Source: Gammaproteobacteria bacterium (GTDB lineage: Bacteria; Pseudomonadota; Gammaproteobacteria; Arenicellales; Poriferihabitantaceae). From it: a DNA stretch of 8,591 nucleotides. The position numbers and the translations under genes were made by a program. Positions 1 to 7,869 of the stretch are shown here, piece after piece. Below the pieces are notes generated by a model. The model had not been told where the DNA came from, ran no database searches, and saw only the letters and a program-made list of their open reading frames with translations. The DNA is taken from assembly GCA_024679435.1 (NCBI GenBank), contig JAIBDK010000080.1, positions 1 to 8,591 on the forward strand, read 5' to 3'. Numbering within the stretch: the first letter of the stretch is position 1; every line of letters starts with the position of its first letter.

Positions 1-2557
1 CATCCATATCAAAGTCCACTCCGAGATCATCCACATCAAGAGCCTTTATTGCGCTGTCTTCCGATTGACTACCTTCAAGGTTCAACTCATTGAGCTCAAT
101 ATCAAGAAACGCATTGTCATCCGATCGCGGAGCATTTTCACTAATTTCGTCATCCGTCCGGGTTGAGGATTGTTGATTTATGGAACCCGTATCAAGCTCG
201 ATCTCGGAAGATTCGGCCAATGCATTTAACTCTGATGTTTCATTATATAGATTATTATCCGGGCTCACTTCCCGTCCCATCGACGAAACCTTGACCCATA
301 CAGGATGGTGTCTGGCACCGATTCTATTGCGTAATTGTGTTGCCAACGCATCAAAGGCTACTCGATCATCCTGCTTGTGATAAATTTCTAGCAATTTTTC
401 CGCAAGCTCAACCCGTTCAGGGTTGCTTGAATATGCTTCTTTAAGAACCTGAACCGCCTGCTCATCTCGATCGTATGCCAGATAAACATCGGCTTCGGCT
501 AGCGGGTCTACAGCACCTGTCTGAACGACTTCATTTTCTTCTTCAGCCACTCCGGCAATGCCTTCCTCACTCAGATAGGACATCCCTGCCCCAACGGTGA
601 GCTCAAACCCACTATTTTGACTTTCCAGGTCAATGCCTGAACCAGCACTTACCTGTCTCAAAGAGTCCTGACCGGCATTCGCAGAAAGTTGTTCACTTTC
701 TATGTCAATCATGCTTTCCTCAAATTCCTGCTGAGACTTTCGCCTTCTGTAAAAAAACAATCCTGCAATAATGGCCAGCAATCCTGCTACTATTTTTAAT
801 GCATAGTCAGCAAATGAGCCGAATAGATCGCTTAAATTGGACATAATTCCCGAACTAGCAACAGTTCGCGCAGGCTCATCATCAACCTGACTACTCGTTT
901 CTGCGGTCTGATTACCCGTTCCAGCAACCGCAATCGGTTCCGCCTTTTTTTCTGTTTCCGCTTGAACCGCACTTTCGCCTTCTACCTCACTCAATTCAGA
1001 TTGAGTCGTCTCATTCTTCGCCGTGAGATCTGAGGATCCGGCCTCAGTTTGCGGGCTACTGGCCTCTTCAGTCGCGATAATACCTGCTTCTCCACCCCCA
1101 TCTATCTGGCTGGTGCCGTCAATCGCCGCTACGACTTCATCATTATCCCCAGAGGCAGCAATATCATCGGTAGAAGTAGACTCTGTTAATTCTGATGATT
1201 CTATGGAATCACTCTCGTCATCCAAGGCATTGCCTTCCGTTGAGCCATCCGTTGAGCCATCCGTTGAGCCATCCGTTGACGCATTCATCTGAATAGCCGC
1301 AAGGTTGCTATCCTCAACTTCTATCAAACTTGAGACTCTTTCGACCTGTGCCTGAATTTCTTTCAGGCGCTGCTTTACTTCTTCGTCCTCTACACCAGAT
1401 GCAAGCAGACTTTCATCTAGCTCAGCAAGCTGAGATTTTAATGCGGCAATCTGAGCATCGTCACCTTCGTTTCCCCCTATGGCGCTGGCAATCTCTTCAT
1501 CCGAAGATTCCTGGCCAATAACCAGTTTCGATGCATCTTCCTCTGGCTTGCGAACACTCAACTCGCTTAAATCAACACTGTCTTCGAATTGACTGGTAGT
1601 GGTTGAGATTTCGCTTTCAGATGGCAGCGCTGGATCTGCCGTTTGGATTTCAGTTTCAGCTTTTTCCAAGCCCAGATCTGTGTTGGAACCTGAATCATCC
1701 TGAGCAGTTTGTCTCTCTTCGGCAGTCCGCGTATCCAACACTTCAGCTTCCGGAAAATATCCAATATCTGTCAAATACTGGTTGTATTCAGATGTCTGTT
1801 CCTTAAAGTTAACCAGTGCGAGTTGCGGGTCGATTTGACCAATTTTGGAGAATGTCGGGACATTAAGCGTCACCCCTGCCTTGAGTCGATTCATGTTGCC
1901 TTTCACAAAAGCATCAGGGTTTTGTTGGACTAAAGCGGTGAGCGCCTGATACATGGAAACATCATCTGGGATACCTAAACGGTTAACTATCCCAGATAAC
2001 GTATCACCACTGACGACAGATACGCTGGAAGCCAAGTCATTTGCATAGGAAGATTCACTGCTCGATTGGCTTAAGCCCGTCGACTGAACCTCCTGGGGCT
2101 GACTTATTGTTTCCGGAACTTCCACGACGGACGATGATTCACCACTGTATAAAGGCGGATCTAGAAGCGCCGTATATTCCCGAATTACTTTACCACCAGA
2201 CCAGCTTGCCGAAAGAAGCACATGCAAAAAAGTGGTGTTAAAAGGCACTTCCGAGGAAATCGCAACGTAATACTGTCCGTCTAGCCCTTCTCCAATATCG
2301 AATTTCATGGCTATGGCGTAGTCTGGATATACCATGTTCGCTCTTGCAAAATCGGCGCGAGATCCCAGGCCGACAGCCATGGTTCCAATTTCCGTCGGCG
2401 TAACGGACAAAAGTTCAACTTCAATATTGAGCGGTTCGCCCAATCGTGAATTGACGTTGATGGTTCCAAATCCGACTGCAAAGGCTAACGATGGAAGAAG
2501 CAGCAAAACAGCAACTGACTGCCCCAGGATATTTATAATAATTCTAGTTTTTGTCAT
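1..2557 (-). CDS. fimV: FimV/HubP-type polar hub protein, C-terminus beyond the window
   Basis: I translated the minus strand from the ATG at 2557 and found one frame open to the left edge: 852 residues and no stop. Residues 1-27 form a signal peptide (basic start, hydrophobic core, ending SLAFA). The FimV N-terminal domain follows, with INVNSRLGEPLNIEVEL near 34-50. Residues about 178-235 are a LysM-like region with GDTL at 184-187 and NRLKAG before LNVP. Residues about 367-413 look like a coiled coil, followed by a long acidic Ser/Thr/Glu/Asp-rich linker. One transmembrane helix lies at about 585-603, then YRRRK; the cytoplasmic part has a TPR-like helical stretch at about 684-750 and is again acidic. 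In known members the protein marks the cell pole, binds peptidoglycan outside, and recruits pilus and flagellar factors inside. The FimV C-terminal domain should lie past the edge. No clear Shine-Dalgarno precedes the ATG; the signal peptide supports this start. Confidence 0.93.
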   Translation of the reverse strand, partial: MTKTRIIINILGQSVAVLLLLPSLAFAVGFGTINVNSRLGEPLNIEVELLSVTPTEIGTMAVGLGSRADFARANMVYPDYAIAMKFDIGEGLDGQYYVAISSEVPFNTTFLHVLLSASWSGGKVIREYTALLDPPLYSGESSSVVEVPETISQPQEVQSTGLSQSSSESSYANDLASSVSVVSGDTLSGIVNRLGIPDDVSMYQALTALVQQNPDAFVKGNMNRLKAGVTLNVPTFSKIGQIDPQLALVNFKEQTSEYNQYLTDIGYFPEAEVLDTRTAEERQTAQDDSGSNTDLGLEKAETEIQTADPALPSESEISTTTSQFEDSVDLSELSVRKPEEDASKLVIGQESSDEEIASAIGGNEGDDAQIAALKSQLAELDESLLASGVEDEEVKQRLKEIQAQVERVSSLIEVEDSNLAAIQMNASTDGSTDGSTDGSTEGNALDDESDSIESSELTESTSTDDIAASGDNDEVVAAIDGTSQIDGGGEAGIIATEEASSPQTEAGSSDLTAKNETTQSELSEVEGESAVQAETEKKAEPIAVAGTGNQTAETSSQVDDEPARTVASSGIMSNLSDLFGSFADYALKIVAGLLAIIAGLFFYRRRKSQQEFEESMIDIESEQLSANAGQDSLRQVSAGSGIDLESQNSGFELTVGAGMSYLSEEGIAGVAEEENEVVQTGAVDPLAEADVYLAYDRDEQAVQVLKEAYSSNPERVELAEKLLEIYHKQDDRVAFDALATQLRNRIGARHHPVWVKVSSMGREVSPDNNLYNETSELNALAESSEIELDTGSINQQSSTRTDDEISENAPRSDDNAFLDIELNELNLEGSQSEDSAIKALDVDDLGVDFDMD
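1232..1279 (-). repeat. Four tandem 12-bp units inside fimV, encoding STDG/STEG
   Basis: Read on the minus strand the unit is TCAACGGATGGC. Three exact copies occupy 1279-1244 and a fourth with one change (GAA for GAT) occupies 1243-1232. The unit is a multiple of three, so copies can be gained or lost without shifting the frame. It encodes Ser-Thr-Asp-Gly three times and then Ser-Thr-Glu-Gly, residues 427-442. It sits in the disordered acidic linker between the coiled coil and the transmembrane helix of FimV, on the periplasmic side. Confidence 0.95.
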
Positions 2558-2578
2558 ATTTTCTATACAATTTGTGAA

Positions 2579-2596
2579 GGCCTGCAAATGCAGGCC
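2579..2596. terminator. Hairpin between leuD and fimV, possible weak leuCD terminator
   Basis: GGCCTGC and GCAGGCC form a perfect 7-bp stem around a 4-base loop, in the 71-bp gap downstream of leuD and 22 bp upstream of the fimV ATG. In the leuD direction the stem is followed by TTCACAAATT, not a run of T, so it is a poor match to an intrinsic terminator. It may instead attenuate read-through into fimV or mark a transcript end. The structure is seen directly; its function is inferred. Confidence 0.4.
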
Positions 2597-2628
2597 CGAA
2601 CAAAAGGCCCCAACAATTCATATTCCCC

Positions 2629-3267
2629 TTAGCTAAATAACCAAGGCGCCTCATTCGCGCGACGTGCTTCATAATCGCGGATTACATCAGCTTTTTGTAA
2701 CGTCAGCCCGATATCATCCAAACCATTTAACAAAGCATGCTTTCGAAATGAATCGACTTCAAACTCCAATATTTCACCGTCTGGCAGTTCAATATTCTGA
2801 TTTTGTAGATCCACCCTTATTGTAAAACCCGACTGATCTTCAACCTGGTCAAACAAATTTTCTACTACTTTATCATTAAAAACAATGGGTAATATACCAT
2901 TTTTGAAGCAATTGTTGAAAAAAATGTCAGCAAAGCTAGGAGCGATGATACACCTGAATCCATAATCAAGCAGCGCCCATGGTGCGTGCTCTCTGGATGA
3001 CCCACAACCAAAATTTTCCCGGGTCAACAAAATTTGCGAGTTCTGATAACGAGGAGTATTCATTATGAAATCAGGATTCAAAGGCCGACTGGAATTATCT
3101 CTCCCCGGCTCTCCATGATCCAGATAGCGCCACTCATCAAAAAGGTTGGGACCAAAACCACTTCGTTTTATGGACTTGAGAAACTGTTTCGGAATTATCG
3201 CATCAGTATCGATGTTAGCGCGGTCCAGCGGCATAACCTTACCTTCAAGAGTTGTAAACTTTTCCAT
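2629..3267 (-). CDS. leuD: 3-isopropylmalate dehydratase small subunit
   Basis: This is the small (swivel-domain) subunit of isopropylmalate isomerase, which pairs with LeuC in the cytoplasm to convert 2-isopropylmalate to 3-isopropylmalate in leucine synthesis. The 212 residues are close to the roughly 200 of typical proteobacterial LeuD. Family landmarks are present in order: DRANIDTDAIIPKQF (15-29), GFGPNLFDEWRY (37-48), GCGSSREHAPWAL (87-99, the substrate-recognition loop region) and PSFADIFFNNCFKNGILP (110-127). The start is an ATG 5 bp after the leuC stop; its likely ribosome site, GAGG, lies in the last codons of leuC, so the two genes are probably translationally coupled. No leuB follows; the next gene is fimV. 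Confidence 0.97.
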   Translation of the reverse strand: MEKFTTLEGKVMPLDRANIDTDAIIPKQFLKSIKRSGFGPNLFDEWRYLDHGEPGRDNSSRPLNPDFIMNTPRYQNSQILLTRENFGCGSSREHAPWALLDYGFRCIIAPSFADIFFNNCFKNGILPIVFNDKVVENLFDQVEDQSGFTIRVDLQNQNIELPDGEILEFEVDSFRKHALLNGLDDIGLTLQKADVIRDYEARRANEAPWLFS

Positions 3268-3272
3268 AATTT

Positions 3273-4676
3273 TTATAACCTCGCAGGATCAGTGAAATGT
3301 CCAGCAATCGCCGCAGCCACGGCCATCACCGGCGAAACCAGATGCGTTCTTCCACCCTGCCCCTGCCGACCTTCAAAATTTCTGTTCGACGTTGATGCGC
3401 AGCGTTCGCCCGGCTTTAATTGATCCGAGTTCATCGCAAGGCACATCGAACACCCAGGGTTACGCCATTCAAATCCGGCATCGATAAACACCTGATGCAG
3501 CCCCTCAGACTCAGCCTGGCGTTTCACCAGACCTGAACCGGGCACTACCATTGCCTGTTTTATTGTGTCAGACACCTGACGCCCTTTTGCAAGCTTAGCG
3601 GCTGCGCGAAGATCTTCGATCCGACTGTTAGTACAGGACCCAATAAACACCAGATCAAGGCCAATTTCATTCATCGGTGTTCCCGCTTCCAGCCCCATAT
3701 ATCTCAGTGCATTCTCCATCCCTTCCCGCTTGACAGGATCACTCTCCTGATCAGGATCAGGAACAGTATCGCCTATACTGACCACCATTTCAGGAGACGT
3801 TCCCCAAGTTACCTGGGGCAAAATATCAAAACCGTCTATTTCAATTTGAGTATCAAAATGAGCATTTTCATCACTATTCAAATCTTTCCAGGATTGAGCA
3901 GCCTGTTCCCACATGTCACCTTTTGGAGAATATGGGCGGCCCTTAAAATAATCTATCGTCGTTTGGTCAACCCCAATCATTCCCGCTCGAGCCCCCGCTT
4001 CGATGGTCATATTACATACCGTCATGCGCCCTTCCATCGAGAGAGCCTCAACAACAGGCCCGGCAAATTCGATGGCGTACCCGGTTCCCCCGGCGGTTCC
4101 AATCACCCCGATGATATGAAGCACCAGGTCCTTAGCAGTGACTCCGGGATTAAGCTCTCCGCTTACCCAAATACGCATGTTTCTGGATTTCTGGGAAATA
4201 AGACATTGTGTTGCCATAACATGCTCAACTTCAGACGTACCGATACCGAAAGCCAACGCACCAAATGCGCCATGAGTAGACGTATGCGAATCTCCACACA
4301 CGATTGTCATGCCGGGAAGCGTCGCGCCTTGTTCGGGGCCGATAACGTGAACAATTCCCTGTCTTGGGTCAGACATTCCAAATTCAGTAATACCAAAATG
4401 ATTACAGTTCTGATCCAGTGTCTGAATTTGCAACCTCGATACCGGGTCATCTATTTCTGAGTTATCCACCGTAGTGGGAACATTATGATCCGGCACCGCC
4501 AGCATGGAAGATGTTTTCCAGGGTTTTCGACCCGCGAGGTGCAGCCCCTCGAATGCCTGAGGAGAAGTCACTTCATGGACCAAATGGCGGTCAATATAGA
4601 TTAGGGAGGTGCCGTTGGGATCATCTTCTACAAGATGCTGGTCCCATAGTTTGTCGTATAGTGTTTTTGGGTTCAT
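3273..4676 (-). CDS. leuC: 3-isopropylmalate dehydratase large subunit
   Basis: This is the large, [4Fe-4S]-bearing subunit of isopropylmalate isomerase, an aconitase-family enzyme of leucine synthesis. The 467 residues match the usual length (E. coli has about 466). It begins MNPKTLYDKLWDQHLV, as the family does, and carries VPDHNVPT (61-68), CGDSHTSTHGAFGALAFGIG (127-146) and the three cluster-ligand cysteines: Cys348 in IGSCTNSR, then Cys409 and Cys412 in GCSMCLAMN. No key residue is missing. The upstream ribosome site is weak (GCGGAT just before the ATG). The gene leads a two-gene leuC-leuD unit and diverges from the phoX-like gene over a 78-bp gap holding an inverted repeat. No LysR-type regulator gene is adjacent, although in pseudomonads one often lies upstream of leuC. 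Confidence 0.97.
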   Translation of the reverse strand: MNPKTLYDKLWDQHLVEDDPNGTSLIYIDRHLVHEVTSPQAFEGLHLAGRKPWKTSSMLAVPDHNVPTTVDNSEIDDPVSRLQIQTLDQNCNHFGITEFGMSDPRQGIVHVIGPEQGATLPGMTIVCGDSHTSTHGAFGALAFGIGTSEVEHVMATQCLISQKSRNMRIWVSGELNPGVTAKDLVLHIIGVIGTAGGTGYAIEFAGPVVEALSMEGRMTVCNMTIEAGARAGMIGVDQTTIDYFKGRPYSPKGDMWEQAAQSWKDLNSDENAHFDTQIEIDGFDILPQVTWGTSPEMVVSIGDTVPDPDQESDPVKREGMENALRYMGLEAGTPMNEIGLDLVFIGSCTNSRIEDLRAAAKLAKGRQVSDTIKQAMVVPGSGLVKRQAESEGLHQVFIDAGFEWRNPGCSMCLAMNSDQLKPGERCASTSNRNFEGRQGQGGRTHLVSPVMAVAAAIAGHFTDPARL

Positions 4677-4698
4677 TATCCGCTAAGAATTGGGGAAA

Positions 4699-4718
4699 AG
4701 TGTGGATAGTACCACACT
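4699..4718. promoter_or_regulatory. Perfect inverted repeat ahead of leuC, in the leuC/phoX divergent gap
   Basis: AGTGTGG and CCACACT are perfect 7-bp arms around the 6-base spacer ATAGTA, ending 23 bp upstream of the leuC start. On the minus strand the right arm runs straight into TTTCCCC, so the RNA could fold as a hairpin followed by a short U-run in the leuC leader. It could be an operator for a dimeric regulator, an attenuator-like hairpin, or an mRNA structure near the leuC ribosome site. The dyad is seen directly; none of the roles can be chosen from sequence alone. Confidence 0.45.
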
Positions 4719-4742
4719 GAAATCATGCCTCTGAAATCGATT

Positions 4743-4771
4743 TTGACTTAACATTTGAATAACTATATCAA
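4743..4771 (+). promoter_or_regulatory. Possible sigma-70-like promoter for the phoX-like gene
   Basis: TTGACT at 4743-4748 matches five of six bases of the -35 consensus. After a 17-bp spacer, TATCAA at 4766-4771 matches four of six of the -10 consensus. Transcription would start near 4778, which is inside the longest reading frame of the downstream gene (TTG at 4755); use of this promoter would therefore need the GTG at 4887 as start. No convincing pair of PhoB boxes was found in the gap. This is a by-eye match in AT-rich DNA and may be chance. Confidence 0.25.
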
Positions 4772-6764
4772 GTATACAAGGGTCAACGAGGATAATTGCA
4801 GAGCCCATAATCCAGGTCGGCAAGCTAAAATTTGCGCGGATATCGCTAACCAGATAGGATATTCATTAAATTTTCCGAAAATATACGTGCCTAACCGTCA
4901 TCCAAAAAATTCAGAACCTGAAACGGCGCTCCGGGATACTGTTCCTGAATTTCACAGCATTTCAAACAGAATTTTTTCAAGACGAGATTTTCTAAATCAT
5001 ATTTCATTTGGCGTCAGCGCATTTCTGGCGGGTACATTGAGCGTTATTCCGGAGCGAGGAATCGCCCGAGACCGACTTGCGTTCAATCCTGTGACTGCCA
5101 ATGGTTTTGACACAATCACTGTTCCTGAAGGATACCACTGGTATATCGCCTGCAGCTGGGGCGACAGCCTTTGGTCCGACAACCCGGACTTCGAACACCA
5201 TAGCCTGGGCACAGCAAAAAGTCAGGAACAGGCTATGGGGGACAACAACGATGGAATGTCCATATTTTCCTATCGGGGTCGAACCGTGTTAGTGGTAAAT
5301 AATGAATACGTTAACATGAATGTTGCCCACGGCAACCGAAGTAGCAAAAAACCTGAAAATCAAGATGATGTGCTGAAGAATATGTCCGGACACGGCGTCA
5401 CTATTTGTGAACTCGGCCAAAATAACAATCGATGGGGAATTGTTACCGATTCTGAATTTAATCGACGAATCACCCCAGACACACCGATGGAAATCACCGG
5501 TCCGGCTCGCGGGGACGACTTGATGAGAACCGAACCAGATCCAAAAGGCGTGCAATCGCTGGGCACGTGGAACAATTGCGGTAACGGGCGAACTCCCTGG
5601 GGAACCTATCTCACCTGCGAAGAGAATTTCAATGGCTATTTCTCTAGTAGTGAAGCAACGCTGAAGTTAACGACTGCTCAGCGAAGATACGGTATTGGGC
5701 ACAAAGACTGGGGCAGTAATTGGGCATCGGTAGATGAAAGATTTGATATTTCAAAACATCCCAACGAAGCAAATCGGGTTGGTTACATCGTGGAAATTGA
5801 TCCATTGAACCCGGATTCAATACCCAAAAAAAGAACGGCGCTGGGACGTTTTAAGCACGAAAATGCCGAGCTTGTTATATCCAAGGACCGTCATGTGGTG
5901 GTGTATTCAGGGGACGATGAACGTGGAGAATTTTTGTATCGATTTATAAGCTCAAAAAAATACCATGAGGATACCGACAACACCAATTTACTGGAAAACG
6001 GCACCCTGTATGTAGCCAGGTTTGATGATGACGGCTCCGGAACGTGGCTAGAACTAACCGCTGAGAATGCGAATATGGCGAGTCAGGCCGAAGTATGCAT
6101 CCATACACGACTAGCCGCATCCCGTGTCGGTGCGACAACCTTGGACAGACCTGAATGGGTAGCCGCCCATCCGCACAAAGCCGAACTCTATTGTTCTCTT
6201 ACTAAAAACAGGGATCGAGGACTAAGCGCCAACAAAGGTGGTGACGATATGCCCGTTAACGGGCCAAATCCAAGGACTGCAAACCAATATGGACAAATTC
6301 TTCGGTGGCGTCCCTATGACGAAGACCATGCGGCTCCCACATTCCGCTGGGACTTATTTGTTTTAGCCGGCAATCCTTCCGTTTACTCTGATGAATATGC
6401 AGGTTCAGAGAATATTAATGTCGACAACGCGTTCAATTGTCCGGACGGTCTGTCTTTTGATCAAGACGGCATACTATGGATAAGCACCGATGGAAACTAT
6501 AGCGGTCAGGGAGATTTCGCCGGAATGGGCAATAATCAAATGTTACTGGCCAATCCCGAGACAGGTGAAATTAAACGATTTATGGTGGGGCCAAAGGAGT
6601 GTGAAATTACCGGACTGACCTGGAGTCTGGATAGAAAAACCGCTTTTGTGGGGATCCAGCACCCGGGCGAAAAAGGAAAAAGTCATTTTCCCAATGGTGG
6701 TAATACCGTTCCAAGGTCATCCATTGTGGCAATATCCCGGGATGATGGAACCCAAATAGGTTAA
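4755..6764 (+). CDS. phoX: PhoX-family (DUF839) Tat-exported alkaline phosphatase
   Basis: This resembles PhoX, a calcium- and iron-dependent periplasmic phosphatase that releases phosphate from organic esters. The longest form has 669 residues. A twin-arginine signal SRRDFL (75-80) followed by a hydrophobic stretch (about 82-98) indicates Tat export of a folded, metal-loaded protein. PhoX-like blocks follow: NNEYVN (182-187), NNCGNGRTPWGTYLTCEENF (273-292), GRFKHENAEL (364-373), YSGDDERGEFLYRF (384-397), FNCPDGLSFD (560-569) and GPKECEITGLTW (612-623), rich in acidic and cysteine residues suited to metal binding. No ATG occurs before the signal: TTG at 4755 has an in-frame TAA just upstream, and GTG at 4887 is the only other clear choice (625 residues). 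Neither has a good ribosome site. A long region before the Tat motif is usual in PhoX. Family assignment is firm; phosphatase activity and regulation by phosphate are inferred. Confidence 0.87.
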   Translation: MNNYIKYTRVNEDNCRAHNPGRQAKICADIANQIGYSLNFPKIYVPNRHPKNSEPETALRDTVPEFHSISNRIFSRRDFLNHISFGVSAFLAGTLSVIPERGIARDRLAFNPVTANGFDTITVPEGYHWYIACSWGDSLWSDNPDFEHHSLGTAKSQEQAMGDNNDGMSIFSYRGRTVLVVNNEYVNMNVAHGNRSSKKPENQDDVLKNMSGHGVTICELGQNNNRWGIVTDSEFNRRITPDTPMEITGPARGDDLMRTEPDPKGVQSLGTWNNCGNGRTPWGTYLTCEENFNGYFSSSEATLKLTTAQRRYGIGHKDWGSNWASVDERFDISKHPNEANRVGYIVEIDPLNPDSIPKKRTALGRFKHENAELVISKDRHVVVYSGDDERGEFLYRFISSKKYHEDTDNTNLLENGTLYVARFDDDGSGTWLELTAENANMASQAEVCIHTRLAASRVGATTLDRPEWVAAHPHKAELYCSLTKNRDRGLSANKGGDDMPVNGPNPRTANQYGQILRWRPYDEDHAAPTFRWDLFVLAGNPSVYSDEYAGSENINVDNAFNCPDGLSFDQDGILWISTDGNYSGQGDFAGMGNNQMLLANPETGEIKRFMVGPKECEITGLTWSLDRKTAFVGIQHPGEKGKSHFPNGGNTVPRSSIVAISRDDGTQIG

Positions 6765-6804
6765 GAAACGATGATTAACACGGGATAAAACGACCCGGAA
6801 CGGA

Positions 6805-7869
6805 TTATTTCCTGTGATTCTGGCCTCTGTCGCGGATAGCATGGTCCATTAAGGTTAATGCCAGCATGGCTTCTGCGATAGGAACCGCCCGAATACCAAC
6901 GCAAGGGTCATGTCGCCCTGTGGTTATAACGTCAATGGGATCATTATTCTCGTCTACGGTATTGCCCGGAACCTGAATACTGGAAGTTGGCTTAAAAGCC
7001 ACTCTAACCCTAATATCCTGTCCACTTGATATGCCACCCAGAATCCCGCCCGCGTTGTTAGACTTAAAGCCGCCCGGATGAATTTCATCACGATGTTGGG
7101 AACCGGTCTGCGAAATACTGTTGAACCCAGCCCCTATTTCCACGCCTTTAGAAGCGTTGATGCTCATCATTGCTTTGGCAATATCCGCATCCAGTCGATC
7201 AAATACGGGCTCACCCCATCCCGCAGGTATCCCGCAGGCTTCAACGTAAACCCCGGCCCCGACAGATTCACCGGATTTACGGGTCAGTTTAATCAACTTC
7301 TCAAGTTTGGAAACCGCATTAACATCTCCAACAAAAAACAAGTTGTTTTCTACTTCGTCCCAGCTCCTAATTTCAACCGCGATATCACCGATCTGGTAAA
7401 TACATCCCCGAACACTCACTCCATATTGTTCGCGCAAATACTTTTTGGCAATACTTCCCGCCGCCACTCTCATAGTAGTCTCACGGGCAGAAGAGCGTCC
7501 ACCGCCACGATAATCCCGAAATCCATATTTACGGGTATAAGTGAAATCAGCATGGCCGGGGCGGAAGCGATCCTTTATTTTGTCATAATCCCGTGAACGC
7601 TGATCTTCATTTCGAATCAATAATCCTATGGGCGTCCCGGTAGTTTTGCCTTCAAAAACACCAGACAGGATTTCAACTTTATCTCCTTCCTTTCTCTGAG
7701 TCGTATACTTTGATTTACCAGGCTTACGTCGGTCCAGATCAATTTGTAAATCCTCCTCACAAAGTGCCAGTCCCGGAGGGCAACCATCTACCACACCACC
7801 CAGAGCAGGGCCGTGACTTTCACCAAATGTAGTGACTGTAAAATTTTTACCAAAGGTGTTGCCTGACAC
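6805..7869 (-). CDS. aroC: Chorismate synthase
   Basis: This enzyme catalyses the last step of the shikimate pathway, turning 5-enolpyruvylshikimate-3-phosphate into chorismate with reduced FMN as a required cofactor. The 354 residues fit the family (E. coli has about 361). Signature regions are intact: TTFGESHGPALGGVVDG (13-29, His19), RPGHADFTY (103-111, His106, equivalent to the catalytic histidine), YGFRDYRGGGRSSARET (115-131) and HDPCVGIRAVPIAEAM (320-335). The start is GTG: an in-frame TAA lies at 7873-7875, only one codon upstream of it, and VSGNTFG aligns with the usual M-x-GNT start. TGGAA about 7 bp before it is a modest ribosome site. The gene converges with phoX across 40 bp holding only a weak 4-bp stem (6781-6797). 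Confidence 0.97.
   Translation of the reverse strand: MSGNTFGKNFTVTTFGESHGPALGGVVDGCPPGLALCEEDLQIDLDRRKPGKSKYTTQRKEGDKVEILSGVFEGKTTGTPIGLLIRNEDQRSRDYDKIKDRFRPGHADFTYTRKYGFRDYRGGGRSSARETTMRVAAGSIAKKYLREQYGVSVRGCIYQIGDIAVEIRSWDEVENNLFFVGDVNAVSKLEKLIKLTRKSGESVGAGVYVEACGIPAGWGEPVFDRLDADIAKAMMSINASKGVEIGAGFNSISQTGSQHRDEIHPGGFKSNNAGGILGGISSGQDIRVRVAFKPTSSIQVPGNTVDENNDPIDVITTGRHDPCVGIRAVPIAEAMLALTLMDHAIRDRGQNHRK

Noticed and set aside
1..2557. Possible frameshift or broken gene in the long left-hand region, where only short frames are obvious
   Set aside because: Reading the minus strand codon by codon from 2557 gave one uninterrupted FimV frame to the edge; the short plus-strand frames are shadows of it.
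3034..3423. 129-codon plus-strand frame across the leuC-leuD junction
   Set aside because: It is antisense to two well-conserved genes and has no ribosome site or recognisable domain.
3846..4460. 204-codon plus-strand frame inside leuC
   Set aside because: It lies antisense to a fully intact leuC, has no recognisable motif, and is a by-product of the leuC codon pattern.
4683..4754. Classical leucine attenuator leader peptide for leuC
   Set aside because: The 23-residue peptide has only three scattered leucines and no run of leucine codons, and there is no clear pair of alternative hairpins.
6781..6797. Bidirectional terminator between phoX and aroC
   Set aside because: The stem is only CGGG/CCCG with a 9-base loop and no T-run on either side.
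7078..7596. 172-codon plus-strand frame inside aroC
   Set aside because: It is antisense to intact, motif-complete aroC and shows no family resemblance.
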